A stretch of DNA of 33,142 nucleotides, from IMG/VR virus record IMGVR_UViG_3300013126_000126, positions 1 through 33,142 of that record. One strand, given 5' to 3'. The notes beneath the pieces are model-generated. The model saw only the letters and a program-made list of their open reading frames with translations, was not told where the DNA came from and made no database searches. This DNA comes from a virus. This document shows positions 8,425-14,891 of this stretch, one piece after another. A program made the translations under genes and the position numbers. The stretch's first letter is position 1. Every line of letters starts with the position of its first letter.

Positions 8425-9705
8425 ATGAACTCGGAACTTACAGAATTTTTCTCACTCATAGGTAAAGCCAAAAAAGAAAAAGAAGACGAGTTCAAATTTC
8501 TTGTCGGAGAGATTAATATTGACCCCCTTTTTACTCAAGTTAAAGAATCGGTAAAGGAAGAAAAAAAAGAAAAAAAGAAAAAAGAAAAAGAAATTGAAAG
8601 ACAGGTTAAAGCTTTAGAGTCTTGGTTATATGCTGAACCTACAAAAATTAAAAAAGAAAAAATTATTGAGGAGATTGAACCACTATATGAAATTGTAGAA
8701 GAAGAACAAATAATTGAAACACCAGACACAGAATTAGAAGAAAAAAAAGATAGTGCTGTAGATAACGCTCTTAAAATTTTAGAACAGATAACATCAAAAG
8801 AAGAAATACAAGAAAATATAAAAGATCCAGAGATCGCAAAGATAAGAAGTGAACTTGAATATTTAAAAAACCTTCTAAACTCTCAAGGCGGTGGAGGAGA
8901 AGTTCGACTTGAGTTTCTAGATGATATTGATAGGAGCACAGCAAAAACAGATGACTTCTACTTAAGATATAATTCATCTTTAGATAAGTGGGTTGGAGCT
9001 GCTGTAACGAGTAATAGTGGAAATCAAACTCTTAATGAAACACTAGGATATGGTAATACATCCAATCTTGGAATGTCTGTTGGTGTGCTCACTGCAACAT
9101 CAGGTAATTTTAGTGGCATTATCACTTCATCTGGTGCTAATGTTTCTGGTGTTGTTACAGCAACATCATTCTCTGGTGCATTAACGGGGAATGTTACAGG
9201 TAATGCAACAGGTCTCTCTGGAACTCCAAATATAACGGTAGGGTCAATTATTGCTTCAGGTGCAACAATTAGTGGCAATGTTTCCATTGGTGGAACTCTC
9301 ACATATGAAGATGTAACAAATGTAGATTCTATTGGAATTGTTACGGCAAGATCTGGAATGGAAATTGGTTCTGGCACCAATATTTCAATAATTTCTTTAC
9401 AAGCAGCATCTTCAACAACAACTACATTATCCTCTACTAGTATAGATACTTTTGATATAAACATTTATCGTTCTGCACAATATCAAATTCAAATTACAAG
9501 AGGAACATTTTATCATCTTACTACTCTTAATGTTTTACATGATGGAACAGATGTCTATATCAGCGAATTTGGTACAATCAAAACTTCAGAACCTTTAGCA
9601 TCTTTTGATGCAGATATAAATTTAGGAGTTGTAAGAATTTTAGTTATTCCAACTTCAAATGATTCTACAGTTTTTAAAATATCAAAAGTTCTTACAAAAA
9701 TCTAA
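8425..9705 (+). CDS. Tail-fibre-like protein with charged coiled-coil N-terminus
   Basis: The protein has 426 residues. Residues 1-155 are extremely Lys/Glu-rich (runs such as KEEKKEKKKKEKEIE) and predict coiled coil. A linker with LEFLDDIDRSTAKTDDFYLR and KWVGAAV follows, a motif often seen in cyanophage fibre-type proteins. Residues 200-310 carry repeated short beta units of the type SGNFSGIITSSG, GALTGNVTGNATG and GIVTARSGMEIG. These collagen-free beta repeats are typical of phage fibre or structural proteins. The C-terminal 110 residues form a small non-repetitive domain, perhaps the trimerisation or binding head. Virion location is inferred. The coding N-terminal part is very A-rich compared with neighbours. 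Confidence 0.65.
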   Translation: MNSELTEFFSLIGKAKKEKEDEFKFLVGEINIDPLFTQVKESVKEEKKEKKKKEKEIERQVKALESWLYAEPTKIKKEKIIEEIEPLYEIVEEEQIIETPDTELEEKKDSAVDNALKILEQITSKEEIQENIKDPEIAKIRSELEYLKNLLNSQGGGGEVRLEFLDDIDRSTAKTDDFYLRYNSSLDKWVGAAVTSNSGNQTLNETLGYGNTSNLGMSVGVLTATSGNFSGIITSSGANVSGVVTATSFSGALTGNVTGNATGLSGTPNITVGSIIASGATISGNVSIGGTLTYEDVTNVDSIGIVTARSGMEIGSGTNISIISLQAASSTTTTLSSTSIDTFDINIYRSAQYQIQITRGTFYHLTTLNVLHDGTDVYISEFGTIKTSEPLASFDADINLGVVRILVIPTSNDSTVFKISKVLTKI

Positions 9706-9745
9706 TAAAAACATTCAAACAATTTCAAGAAGATTGGGATAAAAA

Positions 9746-9753
9746 TATAAATA
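9746..9753 (+). promoter_or_regulatory. Late promoter TATAAATA
   Basis: A perfect T4-type late promoter octamer in the 71-base gap before the gene at 9777, 31 bases from its ATG. This is the sequence recognised by the gp55-type late sigma factor, whose gene is present in the window. Confidence 0.7.
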
Positions 9754-9776
9754 GATAAAATACTGTCTTTGTATAG

Positions 9777-11513
9777 ATGAAGAACGGGAAGTGCCCTGCT
9801 GGCGAATACTATTGTTATACTAATAAGGAATGTAAACCCATTCCCGATGGTTTTATGGTTGATCCTGCAGGAATGCTTCGTAAAGAGAATGGTGCTTCAA
9901 TCGATGAAGAGGGTCTCCGCGACTGGTTTGGTAAATCCAAATCAAAGGATGGAAAAGGTGGTTGGGTAAACGTGGTAACTGGTGGCACTTGTGCGAGTGA
10001 TGAACCTGGCGAAGGAACTCCAAAGTGTGTTTCCTCTGCAAAAAGAGCAAGCATGACAAAAGCAGAAAGATTGTCTGCAGCGAGAAGAAAAAAAGCAGCA
10101 GATCCTGGGCAACAATCTAAGACTGGTGCTGCAAAACCTACTTATGTCTCTACAGATAAACCTAAAAAGAAAATGAACGAATCAAAACAAAGAGATCACG
10201 AGTATTCTATGGCTCGTTCAGAACTTTCTACTGTTATCAATGCTGCGAATAGATTGAAGAAAAAAATGGGTAAAGGGGAAGGAAATATTGAAGCCTGGGT
10301 TCAGTCAAAGATCACCAAGGCTGCAGATTACCTAGATAGTGCAGCAGACTACGTTGACAGCGGAGAAATGTCAGAACAAAACGAACCGATCGATATTAAT
10401 AAAGGAAAAAGACGTGAGGCAAGAGACCAAGCAATGAAGGATATGGGTAAAACTCCCTTTGAACCAGATCCAAATATCAGAAGAGTTAAAGGTCAAAAAA
10501 TCTTAGATAGACTTTTGGGTCAACCGGACATAAACGAAGAATCAGATAAAAAAGGTAAAGGTAGCGGCACAAAGGACGCTTGTTATCATAAAGTCAAGTC
10601 CAGATATAGCGTCTGGCCCTCTGCGTATGCATCAGGGGCACTGGTAAAGTGTCGTAAAGTTGGTGCCGATAACTGGGGTAATAAGTCAGAAAGTCTTTCA
10701 CCAATGTCTAAGAGAATTCTCAAAGAATTAAATCTGGATGAAAAATGTTGGCCTGGTTATGAGAAAAAAGGTATGAAGACAATGTTTGGAAAGAGATATC
10801 CAAACTGCGTCAAAAAGAAAACAACGAATGAGGATTATACACGTATTAATGAGAATGGTCAGACTTACTCTGTGATGTTAATGTGGAGAGGAAAAACTTA
10901 TACTTTCCAGATGTTTGTTGCATCAATGAAGAGACCCTCTAAACAAGAGATTGAAAAAGAGGTGCAAAAGGTTTACCCAGATGCAAAAGTGATGATGTTT
11001 ATGCCAAAAATGTATGATCCTGCAGCTCCAACAATTATGATTCCTGAAAACTATGAATCAGAAGGTGAAGTTATTGGTGAAATGGGCCCAATGTCAGGAC
11101 TCCTTATCAGAGGAGCTCTTGCTGCTGGAACTGCCCTTGCAGGTAAAGCAGTTTATGATAAAGCAAGAGGTGCTGCTGATAAGATCAAGCAAAGAAATCA
11201 GAAAATGCAACAACAGATTGATCAAATCAATCAGTCATATGAACCAGAAGGTGAAGTCCTTGATGAGGTCGCAGCGTGGCAACGCAGTGAAGGGAAAAAA
11301 AAATCTGGGGGTCTAAACGAAAAAGGACGTAAGTCTTATGAAAGAGAAAATCCTGGAAGCGACCTTAAGGCACCTTCAAAGAAGGTTGGAAATCCCCGCA
11401 GGGCGTCATTTTGTGCCAGAATGAAAGGGATGAAGAAAAAACTAACCTCCGCAAAAACCGCGAACGATCCTAATTCACGAATCAATAAATCACTCAGAGC
11501 CTGGAACTGTTAA
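9777..11513 (+). CDS. Modular basic Cys-containing phage protein (DUF5872-like start), possible virion protein
   Basis: The protein has 578 residues, is Lys/Arg-rich, and is built from short modules. The N-terminus (KCPAGEYYCYTNKECKPIP, WVNVVTGGTC...PKC, MTKAERLSAARRKKAADPG) resembles the DUF5872 phage domain. The middle holds a CYHKVKSRYSVWPSAYASGA module (about residues 270-290) and a CWPGYEKKG...GKRYPNC module (about 325-345). The end holds SFCARMKGMKKKLTSAKTA...LRAWNC (about 545-578). Each module carries a spaced Cys pair. All are familiar from environmental phage structural proteins but have no known activity. A hydrophobic Ala/Gly stretch (GLLIRGALAAGTALAG) lies near residue 450. A late promoter upstream supports a late, probably virion, protein. 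DNA binding is possible from charge but is inference. Confidence 0.6.
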   Translation: MKNGKCPAGEYYCYTNKECKPIPDGFMVDPAGMLRKENGASIDEEGLRDWFGKSKSKDGKGGWVNVVTGGTCASDEPGEGTPKCVSSAKRASMTKAERLSAARRKKAADPGQQSKTGAAKPTYVSTDKPKKKMNESKQRDHEYSMARSELSTVINAANRLKKKMGKGEGNIEAWVQSKITKAADYLDSAADYVDSGEMSEQNEPIDINKGKRREARDQAMKDMGKTPFEPDPNIRRVKGQKILDRLLGQPDINEESDKKGKGSGTKDACYHKVKSRYSVWPSAYASGALVKCRKVGADNWGNKSESLSPMSKRILKELNLDEKCWPGYEKKGMKTMFGKRYPNCVKKKTTNEDYTRINENGQTYSVMLMWRGKTYTFQMFVASMKRPSKQEIEKEVQKVYPDAKVMMFMPKMYDPAAPTIMIPENYESEGEVIGEMGPMSGLLIRGALAAGTALAGKAVYDKARGAADKIKQRNQKMQQQIDQINQSYEPEGEVLDEVAAWQRSEGKKKSGGLNEKGRKSYERENPGSDLKAPSKKVGNPRRASFCARMKGMKKKLTSAKTANDPNSRINKSLRAWNC

Positions 11514-11530
11514 TTAATCTATTAATCTAT

Positions 11531-11544
11531 TAGTATAGATACTA
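11531..11544. promoter_or_regulatory. Palindrome TAGTAT-AG-ATACTA upstream of the small gene
   Basis: A perfect 6-bp inverted repeat with a 2-base centre occupies the short gap before the gene at 11563. A direct repeat of the type ATTAATCTATTAATCTATTA immediately precedes it. It could be an operator, a weak hairpin or chance in AT-rich DNA. Confidence 0.3.
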
Positions 11545-11562
11545 TACCATTATTGAAATAAG

Positions 11563-11760
11563 ATGGACTACTCTGACATTAAACTAAATAATTTATCAAA
11601 AACATTTGAGTTTGAAAAGATTTGCAGAACTATTGATGAACTTAGTGAATATGATGCTAAGATGATGGCAAAGTGTTATTGCAAACTCTATTACAAACAA
11701 CAAGAGATGGTTGCATCTTTTGGTATGAAGAGTTTGTCTGAAGAGTTGGAGGAATTGTGA
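11563..11760 (+). CDS. Small two-helix protein, possible NblA-like
   Basis: This 65-residue protein has a start 50 bases after the previous gene. It predicts as two helices. The spacing of FEFEKICRTIDELSEYDAK followed by KCYCKLYYKQQEM parallels NblA, the cyanobacterial phycobilisome-degradation adaptor (F...QV..MS..QA...L..LY.QM...E). Matching positions include Phe, a hydrophobic pair, the helix-capping Ser, Ala-Lys and Lys-x-Tyr, but overall identity is low. Marine cyanophages are known to carry NblA genes. If real, it would dismantle host phycobilisomes during infection. It may instead be an unrelated helical hairpin. The stop overlaps the next ATG (TGATG). Confidence 0.65.
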   Translation: MDYSDIKLNNLSKTFEFEKICRTIDELSEYDAKMMAKCYCKLYYKQQEMVASFGMKSLSEELEEL

Positions 11761-11933
11761 TGTTCATTGCAAAAAGAAGAGGAAATTTTATGAACAATGT
11801 TCTTTACTTTCAAGAGGACACTCAATGGTCTGAAAGTAGAGAAACTGCCAAAAAATTTACCACTGAAAAAGAGGCAGTTCAAGAATCTGATTTCACTGGG
11901 TTATATGATATAGAAGCAGAATATGTTAATTAA
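11760..11933 (+). CDS. Small hypothetical protein (57 aa)
   Basis: The ATG at 11760 overlaps the preceding stop by one base, and the reading frame of 57 codons ends at TAA 11931-11933, overlapping the gp17 start at 11923 by eleven bases. The tiling on both sides supports a real coupled gene. The protein begins basic (MFIAKRRGNFMNNVLYF) and continues acidic, with a segment ETAKKFTTEKEAVQES that looks helical. I do not recognise a family. Its short mixed beta/alpha pattern resembles many small phage accessory proteins. Confidence 0.6.
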   Translation: MFIAKRRGNFMNNVLYFQEDTQWSESRETAKKFTTEKEAVQESDFTGLYDIEAEYVN

Positions 11934-12828
11934 TGATATACAATTAAAAGTTGGTGACGCTTACTTATCGAATCCAAACTTAAAAAAAGCAAACACCTCG
12001 ATCCAATTCACCCAAGAACAGATTAAAGAGTTCATTAAGTGTAAAGAGGATCCAGTATACTTTGCAAGAAACTATATCAAGATCGTTTCTCTGGATGAAG
12101 GTCTTGTCAAGTTTGACATGTATCCATTTCAGAAAAAATTAATTCAACGTTTTCATAAACATCGTTTTAATATTTGCAAGATGCCCCGTCAGACGGGTAA
12201 GTCAACAACTTGTATTTCATATCTATTACACTATGCGGTGTTCAATGATAATGTAAATATAGCCATTTTGGCCAACAAGGCATCCACGGCAAGAGATCTT
12301 CTTGGAAGATTACAACTTGCGTATGAAAATCTGCCAAAGTGGATGCAACAGGGTATTCTAGCGTGGAACAAAGGGAGTTTAGAATTAGAAAATGGCAGTA
12401 AGATATTGGCAGCTTCTACATCTGCAAGTGCTGTCCGAGGCGGTTCGTATAATGTTATCTTCCTCGACGAATTCGCTTTCATTCCAAACCATATTGCAGA
12501 CCAATTCTTTGCATCTGTTTATCCTACTATTTCTTCTGGTAAAAGCACAAAAGTAATCATGGTCTCAACCCCACATGGGATGAATCATTTTTACAGATAT
12601 TGGCATGATGCAGAAAGAGGAAAGAACGAATATATCGCAACTGACGTGCATTGGTCAGAAGTTCCAGGTAGAGACGACGCTTGGAAAAAACAGACCATCG
12701 CAAACACTTCTGAACAACAGTTCAAGGTTGAGTTTGAATGTTTAGGTGGAGATACTATAATTGAAATAAAAGATGATGATGGAATCACTCAAAAAATTTC
12801 TATGGAAGATTTGTATCAACGTTTGTGA
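11923..12828 (+). CDS. 17: Terminase large subunit gp17, N-terminal half (ATPase) fused to N-intein
   Basis: Residues 1-272 are the TerL ATPase domain: Walker A MPRQTGKST (87-95), Walker B VIFLDE (178-183), and the coupling motif STPHG (215-219). Residues 273-301 are the N-terminal fragment of a split intein, beginning at Cys273 directly after VEFE, then a stop. The nuclease domain is encoded separately at 13728-14582. In the mature motor, gp17 pumps DNA through the portal using ATP and cuts the concatemer. Here full-length TerL (272 + 284 = 556 residues; T4 has 610) would require protein trans-splicing. The ATG lies eleven bases inside the end of the preceding small gene. Confidence 0.9.
   Translation: MLINDIQLKVGDAYLSNPNLKKANTSIQFTQEQIKEFIKCKEDPVYFARNYIKIVSLDEGLVKFDMYPFQKKLIQRFHKHRFNICKMPRQTGKSTTCISYLLHYAVFNDNVNIAILANKASTARDLLGRLQLAYENLPKWMQQGILAWNKGSLELENGSKILAASTSASAVRGGSYNVIFLDEFAFIPNHIADQFFASVYPTISSGKSTKVIMVSTPHGMNHFYRYWHDAERGKNEYIATDVHWSEVPGRDDAWKKQTIANTSEQQFKVEFECLGGDTIIEIKDDDGITQKISMEDLYQRL
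12739..12825 (+). other. N-intein (29 residues) of split TerL intein
   Basis: The segment begins with the nucleophilic Cys and reads CLGGDTIIEIKD, then ISMEDLYQRL before a stop. C-x-x-GDT-(I/M)-(I/V)-E is intein block A. The short length and the EDLY(K/Q)RL ending resemble the N-fragment of AceL-TerL, as I recall it: an atypically split intein whose N-part is about 25 residues. Canonical split inteins such as Npu DnaE have N-parts near 100 residues, so this split position is unusual. Confidence 0.9.
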
Positions 12829-12839
12829 GTTCTTTGGAT

Positions 12840-12847
12840 TATAAATA
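12840..12847 (+). promoter_or_regulatory. Late promoter TATAAATA inside the fractured terminase locus
   Basis: A perfect late octamer lies in the 28-base gap between the N-intein stop and the endonuclease ATG. The ATG is only nine bases beyond the octamer, so a transcript starting the usual few bases downstream would be almost leaderless. Confidence 0.65.
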
Positions 12848-12856
12848 ATAATAAAA

Positions 12857-13426
12857 ATGTATTATATTTACTTTCTTAAAAATTTAAATGGAGAAGTCAA
12901 ATACGTTGGGCAAACTCAAAATTTAGATATCAGAAAAAGAGAACACAAAAGAAATAAACCACAACATACTTTTGAAATTTGTGAAGAAATTGATATTCCT
13001 GATATAGCCAAAGAAAAGGAGATTTTTTATATAGAAAAATTTGATACATTTAAAAATGGATGGAATAAATCTACAGGTGGAGAGGGTTTTGATACCTATG
13101 AAAGAAAAGGAATTGGAGGAGTGAAGAAAGGCAATATCCCTTGGAACAAAGGAATTAAGAATTGTTTTTCTAAGGAAACCGTGGAAAAAATGAGCAACTC
13201 TAGAAAAGGTAGAGTTTTTAACAGAAAAATTGATGATGATCAAATAAGATCAATAAGAAAACTATATAATGAAAAACCAAATTTACAGAATGTTGGAATG
13301 ACTATGAGAAATGGTAAAAAAATGTCATATGTTCAGGCATTTTGTAAAGAATACGCTGAACAATATAATTTAACCCCCCAGGGATTGAAAAGGATTGTTT
13401 TAAACGAGTGTTGGAAAAATGTTTAA
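12857..13426 (+). CDS. Free-standing GIY-YIG homing endonuclease with NUMOD3 motif
   Basis: The 189-residue protein carries a GIY-YIG nuclease domain at residues 1-80. It has YIY (3-5), YVG (16-18), Arg26 in IRKREHKR, and likely catalytic Glu55 before IFYIEKF. The typical NGWNKSTGGEGF follows. Residues 93-119 (GNIPWNKGI, FSKETVEKMSNSRKGR) are a NUMOD3 DNA-binding motif. The C-terminal part (SYVQAFCKEYAEQYNLTPQG) looks like a helical DNA-binding module. It would cleave an uninterrupted gp17 allele and spread the insertion. The gene is very AT-rich against its neighbours, which suggests acquisition. It overlaps the C-intein ATG by eight bases and has its own late promoter. All key residues appear intact. 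Confidence 0.88.
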   Translation: MYYIYFLKNLNGEVKYVGQTQNLDIRKREHKRNKPQHTFEICEEIDIPDIAKEKEIFYIEKFDTFKNGWNKSTGGEGFDTYERKGIGGVKKGNIPWNKGIKNCFSKETVEKMSNSRKGRVFNRKIDDDQIRSIRKLYNEKPNLQNVGMTMRNGKKMSYVQAFCKEYAEQYNLTPQGLKRIVLNECWKNV

Positions 13427-13727
13427 ACTTAATAAAAATATTGAAGTAAAAACTCCCGATGGGTTTAAATCTTTTTCTGGAATTCAAAAAGTTTATAAAC
13501 CTTTTTATCATTGGATAATATTTGATGATGGATCAGAAATAAAATGTTCTGATAATCATTCATTTGGAAAAGAAAAAATCAAGGCATCAACAATTAGAGT
13601 TGATGACTTTTTACAAGGAAAAAAGGTGGTATATAATGAAATAGTAGAAGAAGGAATATATCTTTATGATTTACTTGATGTTGGTGAAAATAATTTATAC
13701 TATTCAAATGATATAATATCACATAAT
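13419..13727 (+). other. C-intein (103 residues) of split TerL intein
   Basis: It starts MFKLNKNIEVKTPDGF and carries FDDGSEIKCSDNHSFG (residues 35-50; block B-like with Ser-Asp-Asn-His). It then has YLYDLLDV (81-88; block F) and DIISHN (98-103; block G with penultimate His and terminal Asn). Cys follows as the +1 residue at 13728-13730. Order and sequence resemble the long C-fragment of AceL-TerL as I recall it. No endonuclease domain is inside it; the nuclease is encoded by the separate upstream gene. Confidence 0.9.
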
Positions 13728-14582
13728 TGTGAATTTTTAGGATCTGTTGATACTTTGATCAATGCATCAAAACTCCGCACCATGGTTTATGATGACCCGA
13801 TCAAAAAGAATAAGGGTCTAGACATTTATCAAGAACCTCTCGATAAACACGACTATATCATCACAGTTGACGTGGCTCGTGGAGTTGGTATTGATTACTC
13901 TGCATTTGTTGTTGTTGACATCACGACATTTCCACACAGAGTGATTGCAAAATACAAGAATAATGAAATCAAACCAATGTTGTTCCCGAGTATTATTCAA
14001 GAGGTTGCAAAGGGATACAACAATGCATTTATTTTATGCGAGGTAAACGATATTGGTGATCAAGTTGCAAGTATTTTGCATTATGATTTGGAGTATAACA
14101 ACATCCTAATGTGTTCGATGCGAGGTCGAGCTGGTCAGATCGTGGGTCAAGGATTTTCTGGGCAGAAAACCCAAATGGGTGTGAAGATGTCGAAGGTGGT
14201 GAAGAAGATTGGATGTTCAAACTTAAAGACGTTAATCGAAGATGATAAACTTATTTTTACTGATTATGACATTATATCGGAACTGACAACGTTCATTCAG
14301 AAACACAATTCTTTTGAAGCAGAAGAGGGGTGCAACGATGACCTAGCCATGTGTCTCGTTATCTATGCGTGGCTGGTCGCCCAAGACTACTTTAAAGAAC
14401 TCACGGAACAAGATGTCAGAAAGCGTATTTACGAGGATCAGAAGGATCAAATAGAACAGGATATGGCTCCATTTGGTTTTATTCTAGACGGCACAGAAGA
14501 ATCATCATTCGTGGATGCTGACGGAGATCGATGGTATGCAGATGAGTATGGAGATCGCAGTTTTATGTGGGAGTATCGATGA
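13419..14582 (+). CDS. 17: Terminase large subunit gp17, C-intein fused to C-terminal half (nuclease)
   Basis: Residues 1-103 are the C-intein and residues 104-387 the gp17 nuclease domain, starting at Cys104 (CEFLGS). The nuclease has the RNase H-like acidic set: Asp151 in TVDVARG, Glu208 in LCEVNDIGD, and Asp307/308 in GCNDDLAM. These correspond to the T4 gp17 catalytic triad. The ORF has its own ATG, eight bases inside the endonuclease gene, so translation is probably coupled to the endonuclease. Trans-splicing with the product of 11923-12828 would give intact TerL. The ORF ends in ATGA, overlapping the next gene. Confidence 0.9.
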   Translation: MFKLNKNIEVKTPDGFKSFSGIQKVYKPFYHWIIFDDGSEIKCSDNHSFGKEKIKASTIRVDDFLQGKKVVYNEIVEEGIYLYDLLDVGENNLYYSNDIISHNCEFLGSVDTLINASKLRTMVYDDPIKKNKGLDIYQEPLDKHDYIITVDVARGVGIDYSAFVVVDITTFPHRVIAKYKNNEIKPMLFPSIIQEVAKGYNNAFILCEVNDIGDQVASILHYDLEYNNILMCSMRGRAGQIVGQGFSGQKTQMGVKMSKVVKKIGCSNLKTLIEDDKLIFTDYDIISELTTFIQKHNSFEAEEGCNDDLAMCLVIYAWLVAQDYFKELTEQDVRKRIYEDQKDQIEQDMAPFGFILDGTEESSFVDADGDRWYADEYGDRSFMWEYR

Positions 14583-14806
14583 TTGACATCGAAGAAGAAT
14601 TTGAATCAGAACATTTATTTTTTCATGAAAGAAAGTGTAGAGTCTGTGGAGAGACAAAAGATCTTCGTGAAGGATTTTATAAAACGAGAAAAGGTAGAGG
14701 TGATATTCCTTCCGCATATTCTTACGAGTGTAAGTTATGCACAATACAAAGAATTAAAGATAGTCGAAAAATAGACACTGTTGGGTGGTTATATCCTGAC
14801 TGGTAA
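14579..14806 (+). CDS. Small zinc-ribbon protein
   Basis: The best start is ATG 14579, which overlaps the gp17 stop as ATGA and gives 75 residues; a GTG at 14567 is also in frame. An acidic N-terminus (MIDIEEEFESEHLFF) precedes a two-knuckle ribbon, CRVCGETKDL...YECKLCTIQRIKD, with CxxC pairs about 30 residues apart. This ribbon resembles the N-terminal part of phage HNH and endonuclease VII type proteins, but no nuclease domain is present. It could be a DNA-binding accessory or a remnant of an endonuclease. Coupling to gp17 suggests late expression. Confidence 0.7.
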   Translation: MIDIEEEFESEHLFFHERKCRVCGETKDLREGFYKTRKGRGDIPSAYSYECKLCTIQRIKDSRKIDTVGWLYPDW

Positions 14807-14846
14807 CTGTTCACTAGCAATTTCCCCATTCAAAAGCGATCAAATT

Positions 14847-14854
14847 TATAAATA
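14847..14854 (+). promoter_or_regulatory. Late promoter TATAAATA before gp18
   Basis: A perfect late octamer 45 bases upstream of the gp18 ATG, in the 85-base gap after the zinc-ribbon gene. A strong ribosome binding site, AGGGAGA (14880-14886), follows at good spacing. Confidence 0.75.
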
Positions 14855-14891
14855 TTTCAAGAAAATATGAGACATCTTTAGGGAGAATTAA

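Noticed and set aside
9024-9464. Antisense frame rich in Val/Pro opposite the fibre repeats
   Set aside because: It mirrors the repetitive Thr/Gly/Asn codons of the fibre-like gene.
12829-13418. Possible group I intron in gp17 instead of a split intein
   Set aside because: Both flanks encode intein blocks (A, B, F, G) with catalytic Cys, His and Asn, and protein coding fills the insertion almost completely, leaving no room for an intron core.
14567-14578. GTG start four codons upstream for the zinc-ribbon gene
   Set aside because: ATG at 14579 forms the ATGA overlap with gp17 that is used repeatedly in this genome.
11923-14582. Broken gp17 as a sequencing error or pseudogene
   Set aside because: All motifs are intact, the break points coincide with intein ends, and an intact endonuclease gene and promoter lie between; a frameshift would not create these.
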